From positions 1 through 10,672 of the forward strand of contig SYEN01000407.1 in NCBI GenBank assembly GCA_005800795.1: a stretch of 10,672 nucleotides of DNA, read 5' to 3'. The position numbers were made by a program, and so were the translations under genes. Positions 6,161 to 10,672 of the stretch are shown here, piece by piece. This DNA comes from Burkholderiales bacterium (GTDB taxonomy: Bacteria; Pseudomonadota; Gammaproteobacteria; Burkholderiales; SG8-41). Numbering within the stretch: position 1 is the first letter of the stretch; every line of letters begins with the position of its first letter. A model generated the notes under the pieces. It was not told the origin of the DNA. It did not search any database and saw nothing but the letters and a program-made list of their open reading frames with translations.

Positions 6161-7759
6161 CTATACCAGCGGCGCCTCCGCTGCCGCATTGGCCCCCGCA
6201 ATGCGTCCAAACACAATGCACTCGGCGAGGTTGCCGCCGCCCTGATAGACAAACTGAAACGCCGAGTTGATTTCACCCGCCGCATATAGACGCAGAATCG
6301 GCTTGTCGTCCCAATCCAGCACCTCGCGCCGCCCATTGGAGCGCAACCCCCCCTTGGTATTGGGGCCGCCTGGATACAGTGGCAGCGCATAAAACGGCGG
6401 CTTGCGTAGCTCGCCCATGGTCGCCGGCTCCGCGTCGAAATCGCCATCACATTTGGCATCGCAATAACGGTTCCAGGTTTCCACCTGTTGCTCAAGCGCC
6501 TTGGCATCCATCATTTCGCGATTTTCGGGATGCGCGCGAATTTTCTCCGCCAGCTCGGCAATCGTCGTCCCCTGCAAAATCCAGCCCTTGCGCAGCGCGT
6601 TCTGGTTGCCCTTGTCCCAATCGATGTCGTTGTAAGCCGCCGCCGAGGCACTCACCAGTGCGCCGCCATTCATCAGTTTCGAATCGAAAATCATCCACGA
6701 CGGAATGCGCGGATAGGTCAGCGTGACCGTGTCAAACAGCAGCGCCTCTTTGTAAAAAATATAGCGGCTGGGGTCCTTGGTAATGCGCCGTTCGGCCGAA
6801 TAGCGCCGCCCATGATTGTCGACGACGATTTCATGCGGTTTGCCGACGCTCGATGTATTCATGCCGATTTTCAGCCCGTGGCGCCGCTCGGGAATTGCAC
6901 AGATCACGCGTCCGGCGACCGTACCGACTTTCGACAACGCCGCACCCACTTTGATTGCCATGCGAATGCCGTCGCCAGTGTTGGCGGGCGAGCCATAAAA
7001 CGCCCAGCCTTCCTTGCCGGGGCCATCCAGGAACGCCTTGCGCATGCGAATGTTGTATTCGAAACCGCCGGTGGTGATGATCACCGCGCGGCGCGCGTGA
7101 TAAATGACGCGCTCGCCGTTGCACACCGCCACCACGCCCGTCACCACGCCGTCCTCATTCACGCACAGGCTTTCGGCCACTGTGTCGTAGTGCACGGGTA
7201 TCTTGCGCGAGCCAACCCCCGTCAACAGGCAGGCGTGGAAAGCCTCGCCGGCTTCCTTGCTGGCTTTATCCGCGTGCGCAGTGTTTTCGTTTTCTCCGAT
7301 GGCATATTCGCCGGTGTAAGTGCTGCGCAAACACGCGTACATCGCACGATCCGCCCCGGGAAAATCGGGGAACGCCGCACCCGCACTGCTGAAGGTTTTG
7401 AACTGCGGGTCCAACCCGCGCATAAACGCCTCGTTCTGCGGTGCGTAGGTCGCCCACGCGTGCGCGAGCTCGTCGGAGAATTCGGGCTGCTCGCCTTCGA
7501 GTTTGTGCGGCAGATTCTCACCGCTAAACATGGCCTTGGCGTAGGCCTTGATCGACTCAAAATCGCCCTCAGGGCTGGGACTATGAAACCCGCCGCCGCT
7601 CATCCGCGAGTTGGAGTAGTGCTTGTTTTGCGGCTGCTTTTCGAGAATCACCGTGGTCACGCCGGCATCGTGCGCGGTAATCGCCGCACAGCCGCCCGCT
7701 GCGCCAAAGCCGATCAGAACGACATCGGCGTGATGTACTTTTGTGGGTTTGGTTGTCAT
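6161..7759 (-). CDS. FAD-dependent dehydrogenase, fumarate reductase/tricarballylate dehydrogenase-like
   Basis: Flavoprotein of the FAD_binding_2 family (fumarate reductase flavoproteins, TcuA tricarballylate dehydrogenase, 3-ketosteroid dehydrogenases), 532 residues. These enzymes oxidise or reduce a C-C/C=C bond next to a carboxylate or ketone. The N-terminal dinucleotide-binding motif is GFGAAGG at 17-23 with the ribose-binding Glu40 in VILEK. The SRMSGGG at 51-57 and a mid-protein VIITTGGFEYN are typical. The C-terminus carries LYAAGEINSAF and YQGGGNLAECIVFGRIAG, the second half of the flavin site. No signal peptide or heme motif is seen, so it is likely cytoplasmic. The ATG at 7759 is preferred; an upstream in-frame TTG at 7792 is possible, and neither has a strong ribosome site. 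It sits upstream of the PrpF-Bug gene and 100 bases downstream of fhs. Subfamily and substrate are not settled. Confidence 0.85.
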   Translation of the reverse strand: MTTKPTKVHHADVVLIGFGAAGGCAAITAHDAGVTTVILEKQPQNKHYSNSRMSGGGFHSPSPEGDFESIKAYAKAMFSGENLPHKLEGEQPEFSDELAHAWATYAPQNEAFMRGLDPQFKTFSSAGAAFPDFPGADRAMYACLRSTYTGEYAIGENENTAHADKASKEAGEAFHACLLTGVGSRKIPVHYDTVAESLCVNEDGVVTGVVAVCNGERVIYHARRAVIITTGGFEYNIRMRKAFLDGPGKEGWAFYGSPANTGDGIRMAIKVGAALSKVGTVAGRVICAIPERRHGLKIGMNTSSVGKPHEIVVDNHGRRYSAERRITKDPSRYIFYKEALLFDTVTLTYPRIPSWMIFDSKLMNGGALVSASAAAYNDIDWDKGNQNALRKGWILQGTTIAELAEKIRAHPENREMMDAKALEQQVETWNRYCDAKCDGDFDAEPATMGELRKPPFYALPLYPGGPNTKGGLRSNGRREVLDWDDKPILRLYAAGEINSAFQFVYQGGGNLAECIVFGRIAGANAAAEAPLV

Positions 7760-7812
7760 ACGTTTAGTTCGAGAGCAGACACCGCGCCGCAAAAGCAGCG
7801 CAGATCATAAAT

Positions 7813-7842
7813 AAAATATTGTTTTAAAACACATACTTACAA
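7813..7842 (-). promoter_or_regulatory. Shared intergenic motif, copy B, with candidate promoter
   Basis: The core at 7825-7840 reads GTAAGTATGTGTTTTA on the minus strand, 15 of 16 identical to copy A. It overlaps a TTGTAA (7842-7837) that, with an 18-base spacer, precedes TATTTT (7818-7813). Each hexamer matches sigma-70 consensus at four of six positions. This would start a transcript near 7806 for the FAD dehydrogenase, making it separate from fhs. The stretch also contains a GTTTTAAAAC palindrome at 7821-7830. Both the promoter and operator readings are inference. Confidence 0.4.
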
Positions 7843-7859
7843 TACATGCCCATCGGGGA

Positions 7860-9533
7860 TCAGAACAACCCCACCACCTTGCCTTCGTCGGTAAGATCGA
7901 TTTTCTCGGCCGACGGAATCTTCGGCAAGCCTGGCATGGTCATGATGTCACCACAGATCATCACCACGAATTCCGCGCCGGCGGACAAGCGTACTTCACG
8001 CACGTTGACGGTGTGGCCCGACGGCGCGCCGCGCAAATTCGCATCGGTGGAGAACGACGACTGGGTTTTCGCCACGCACACCGGGTAATGGCCATAGCCG
8101 CCTTCCTGCAATTCCTTGATGCGGTTGCGCACCTTGGAATCCGCCGTGATGTCGCCCGCGCCGTAGACCTTGGTGGCAATTTTTTTCATCTTGTCCCACA
8201 GCGTGTCGCTGTCTTCATAAACGAACGTGGGGCTGGATTTTTGCTCGCACAGATCCACCACGATGTGCGCCAGATTCGCCGCGCCCTTGCCGCCTTCGGC
8301 CCAGTGATTGGCGACCACCACCTTCACGCCCAATTTTTCGACGCGCTCGGTGAGCAGCTTCATCTCCGCTTCGGTATCCGCCGTGAAGCGATTGATCGAT
8401 ACCACGGTCGGAATGCCGTAGACGTTCTTCACGTTGTTCACGTGACGCTCCAGGTTGACCATGCCCTTGGCCAGCGCATCAACGTTTTCGACGCTGAGTT
8501 GATCCTTGGCCACGCCACCGTGATGCTTTAACGCACGCACCGTGGCAACCACCACCGCTGCGGCAGGTTTTAGATTCGCCTTGCGGCATTTGATATCGAG
8601 GAATTTTTCTGCGCCCAAGTCGGCACCGAAGCCAGCCTCGGTCACCACATAATCCGCCAGCTTCAACGCAGTCTTTGTGGCAATCACGGTGTTGCAGCCG
8701 TGGGCGATGTTGGCAAACGGCCCGCCGTGGATGAAGGCCGGGTTGTTCTCGAGCGTCTGCACCAGATTCGGTGCGAGCTGGTCTTTCAACAGTACGGTCA
8801 TCGCACCGTGGGCCTTCAAATCGCGTGCGCGCAGCGCTTTGCCCTCGCGCGTGTAGCCGAACACGATGTTGCCGAGACGCTCTTTCAAATCTTTCAGCGA
8901 AGTCGCCAGACAGAAAATGGCCATCACCTCCGAGGCCACCACGATGTCGAACCCGTCTTCACGCGGGAAGCCATTTGCCGTACCGCCCAGCGACACCACA
9001 ATGTCGCGCAGCGCGCGGTCATTCATATCCATCACACGCTTCCAGGTGATTCGGCGCGGGTCGATGCCGAGCGCGTTGCCGTGCGAAATGTGATTATCGA
9101 TCATCGCCGACAGCAGGTTGTTGGCAAGGCCAATCGCGCCGAAGTCACCGGTGAAATGCAGATTGATATCTTCCATCGGCACCACTTGCGCGTAGCCACC
9201 GCCCGCAGCGCCGCCCTTGACCCCGAACACCGGCCCTAGCGATGGCTCCCGCAAACAAATCACGGCTTTTTTGCCGATGTGATTCAGCGCATCGCCCAAA
9301 CCCACGGTTGTTGTCGTCTTGCCCTCGCCTGCCGGCGTGGGGCTGATCGCCGTCACCAGAATCAGCTTGCCATCTTTTTTGCCTTTCAGCGAATCAACGT
9401 ATTCCAGCGAGACTTTGGTTTTGTAATGGCCGTACGGCACCAGATGATCGTCGGGGATGCCAAGTTTTTCGGCAATCTTGTTGACGCGAACCATTTTGCC
9501 GGCTTGTGCAATTTCGATGTCTGACAGTGCCAT
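7860..9533 (-). CDS. fhs: Formate-tetrahydrofolate ligase
   Basis: Cytoplasmic ligase that joins formate to tetrahydrofolate using ATP, giving 10-formyl-tetrahydrofolate for purine, serine or other one-carbon use. The 557-residue product has the full length of the family. Landmarks are the ATP-binding loop TPAGEGKTTTT at 66-76, REPSLGPVFGVKGGAAGGG at 95-113 and VPMEDINLHFTGDFGAIG at 118-135. HGGPFANIAHGCN, TEAGFGADLGAEKFLDIKCR and the C-terminal ICGDIMTMPGLP further on complete the set. The ATG at 9533 is chosen because GGGAG sits about six bases upstream; an in-frame GTG at 9539 would overlap that site. It follows the formate dehydrogenase gene by 63 bases on the same strand, so both handle formate. 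No frameshift or missing motif is visible. Confidence 0.97.
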   Translation of the reverse strand: MALSDIEIAQAGKMVRVNKIAEKLGIPDDHLVPYGHYKTKVSLEYVDSLKGKKDGKLILVTAISPTPAGEGKTTTTVGLGDALNHIGKKAVICLREPSLGPVFGVKGGAAGGGYAQVVPMEDINLHFTGDFGAIGLANNLLSAMIDNHISHGNALGIDPRRITWKRVMDMNDRALRDIVVSLGGTANGFPREDGFDIVVASEVMAIFCLATSLKDLKERLGNIVFGYTREGKALRARDLKAHGAMTVLLKDQLAPNLVQTLENNPAFIHGGPFANIAHGCNTVIATKTALKLADYVVTEAGFGADLGAEKFLDIKCRKANLKPAAAVVVATVRALKHHGGVAKDQLSVENVDALAKGMVNLERHVNNVKNVYGIPTVVSINRFTADTEAEMKLLTERVEKLGVKVVVANHWAEGGKGAANLAHIVVDLCEQKSSPTFVYEDSDTLWDKMKKIATKVYGAGDITADSKVRNRIKELQEGGYGHYPVCVAKTQSSFSTDANLRGAPSGHTVNVREVRLSAGAEFVVMICGDIMTMPGLPKIPSAEKIDLTDEGKVVGLF

Positions 9534-9558
9534 AACCACTCCCTGGGAATATATTTAC

Positions 9559-9575
9559 GTAAGTAATTGATTTTA
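9559..9575 (+). promoter_or_regulatory. Shared intergenic motif, copy C, with palindrome
   Basis: Reads GTAAGTAATTGATTTTA on the plus strand, the same GTAAGTA core and TG-TTTTA tail as copies A and B with one inserted base. Here it points against the direction of fdsA and fhs. It overlaps a 14-base imperfect palindrome, TATTTACGTAAGTA (9552-9565), so the reverse reading gives a second, weaker half-site toward fhs. It lies 26 bases upstream of the fhs ATG, just before the ribosome site, a place where a bound protein could block transcription or where an fhs promoter could sit. Confidence 0.35.
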
Positions 9576-9593
9576 TTAGATATTTTTTATGGC

Positions 9594-10672
9594 TTAAATA
9601 GCCGCCAAAGCCTGCCCGCCGCCGTAACTCGACAGCGGTGTCAATTCGCCGCCCTTGCTGACCTTCACCGCACAGTATTTGAATTCTGGAATCTTGCCGA
9701 AGGGGTCGAGCACGGGGTTAGTGAGCAGATTCGCCGCCGCTTCGTAAAAACAGAACGGAATAAACACCGCACCGCGTGGCGTGCCATCATCGGCGCGTGC
9801 ATACAGCGAGACGATGCCGCGGCGTGAGGCCACGCTGATGACATCACCGGCTTTCGCACCCAGCGCGTCAAGATCGAGCGGATGAATCAGCGCGGTAGGT
9901 TCCGGCTCTATGGCATCGAGCACCGAGGCTCGGCGTGTCATCGCGCCAGTGTGCCAGTGTTCAAGCTGGCGTCCGGTAATCAGCACAAACGGAAACTCAG
10001 CATCGGGCCGTTCGTTGGCAGGAATGATGTCCGCCGGCACAAACTTGGCGCGCCCGGTAGGCGTAGGAAAATTATCAATAAAAACGATAGGTTGCCCAGG
10101 ATCGCCCTCGTTCTCGCAGGGATAGGTGACGCTGCTGTCGCGCTCAAGCCGTTCGTAGGTGATGCCCGCGATACTGTTCATGCCTTTGCGCATTTCATTG
10201 AACACATCCCTGGGGCCGCTGTAGTTCCAGTCGAGGCCCATACGGCGCGCAATTTCCTGAATGATCCACAAATCCGGCTTGGCTTCGCCCGGCGCATCCA
10301 ACGCGCGGCGGCCCAGTTGCACCATGCGATCCGTGTTGGTCACCGTGCCATCTTTTCCGGCCACGCGGTCGCGGGCAACATCACGACGGCGTGATAACAC
10401 GTCTCGGTAAGGAAAATCTCCTGCACCACCAGCATGTCGAGCTTGGCCAGCGCGGCACGTGCGTGATGCGCATCAGGGTCGGACATTGCCGGATTTTCGC
10501 CCATGATGTACATGCCATTGATTTTGTCATCCAGTATGTCATGAATGATTTCGACCACCGTCAAACCCGGCTTGGGATCGAGCGCCGTACCCCACAATTT
10601 TTCAAAGCGTTCACGCGCGGCGTCGACGTTTACCCGCTGGTAATCGGGCAGAAACATCGGAATCAGGCCCGA
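9594..10672 (-). pseudogene. fdsA: Formate dehydrogenase alpha subunit, C-terminal part, frameshifted and truncated by window edge
   Basis: C-terminal third (about 360 residues) of a molybdopterin-dependent formate dehydrogenase catalytic subunit of the soluble NAD-linked (FdsA) type, oxidising formate to CO2. The upstream part, open to the right edge, reads IPMFLPDYQRV, MYIMGENPAMSDPDAHH, LVVQEIFLTET and LPATAWPEK, then hits a TGA. The downstream part continues one frame over with DGTVTNTDRMVQLGRRAL. It includes the molybdopterin-dinucleotide-binding domain (FPFVLITGRQLEHWHTGAMT, then PFCFYEAAANLL) and ends near EFKYCAVKV with a short tail. The two halves join exactly as W-P-E-K-D-G if one A is restored in the four-A run (T run at 10353-10356 on the plus strand). 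The cause may be a homopolymer sequencing error or a real mutation; both halves remain well conserved, which favours error or a very recent event. No fdsD or fdsC gene follows; fhs comes next. The symbol is by family resemblance. Confidence 0.85.

Noticed and set aside
6488..7810. A 440-codon open frame on the plus strand
   Set aside because: It lies exactly antisense to the well-supported FAD dehydrogenase, has no recognisable domain and an Arg/His/Ala-rich composition typical of a shadow frame in G+C-rich DNA.
8700..9239. A 179-codon plus-strand frame
   Set aside because: It is antisense to conserved fhs sequence and shows no family features.

Overview
The window looks like a chromosomal segment of a G+C-rich betaproteobacterium, most likely Burkholderiales. 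The main reason is four separate Bug (tripartite tricarboxylate transporter, TTT) solute-receptor domains in 10.7 kb; expansion of this family is a hallmark of Bordetella, Achromobacter, Cupriavidus and relatives. A soluble-type, FdsA-like molybdenum formate dehydrogenase and a full-length formate-tetrahydrofolate ligase fit the same group. I see no tRNA, rRNA, CRISPR array, transposase or phage gene.

Left part (1-3863): the N-terminal part of a Bug receptor reads leftward off the window edge. It is followed by an AT-richer 300-base gap, a rightward PAS-GGDEF diguanylate cyclase, a leftward Bug receptor, and a divergently transcribed rightward Bug receptor. No TctA or TctB membrane gene is present, so the receptors are orphans here.

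Middle part (3974-7759, all leftward): an FAD-dependent dehydrogenase of the fumarate reductase/tricarballylate dehydrogenase type is followed by an unusual 683-residue protein. That protein joins a complete PrpF-like C=C isomerase to a complete mature-length Bug receptor domain that has no signal peptide. A flavin dehydrogenase, a C=C isomerase and a tricarboxylate-binding domain together suggest catabolism of a small polycarboxylate such as a tricarballylate- or aconitate-like compound. The exact substrate cannot be read from sequence.

Right part (7860-10672, leftward): the C-terminal third of a formate dehydrogenase alpha subunit, broken by an apparent one-base deletion, is followed after 63 bases by fhs. 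One enzyme would oxidise formate to CO2 and the other would load formate onto tetrahydrofolate, so they are alternative fates of the same one-carbon substrate.

Three intergenic gaps (before the partial Bug gene, before the FAD dehydrogenase, and between fdsA and fhs) share a near-identical 16-17 base AT-rich motif that the gene annotation does not explain. This motif and the PrpF-Bug fusion are the two observations most worth following.
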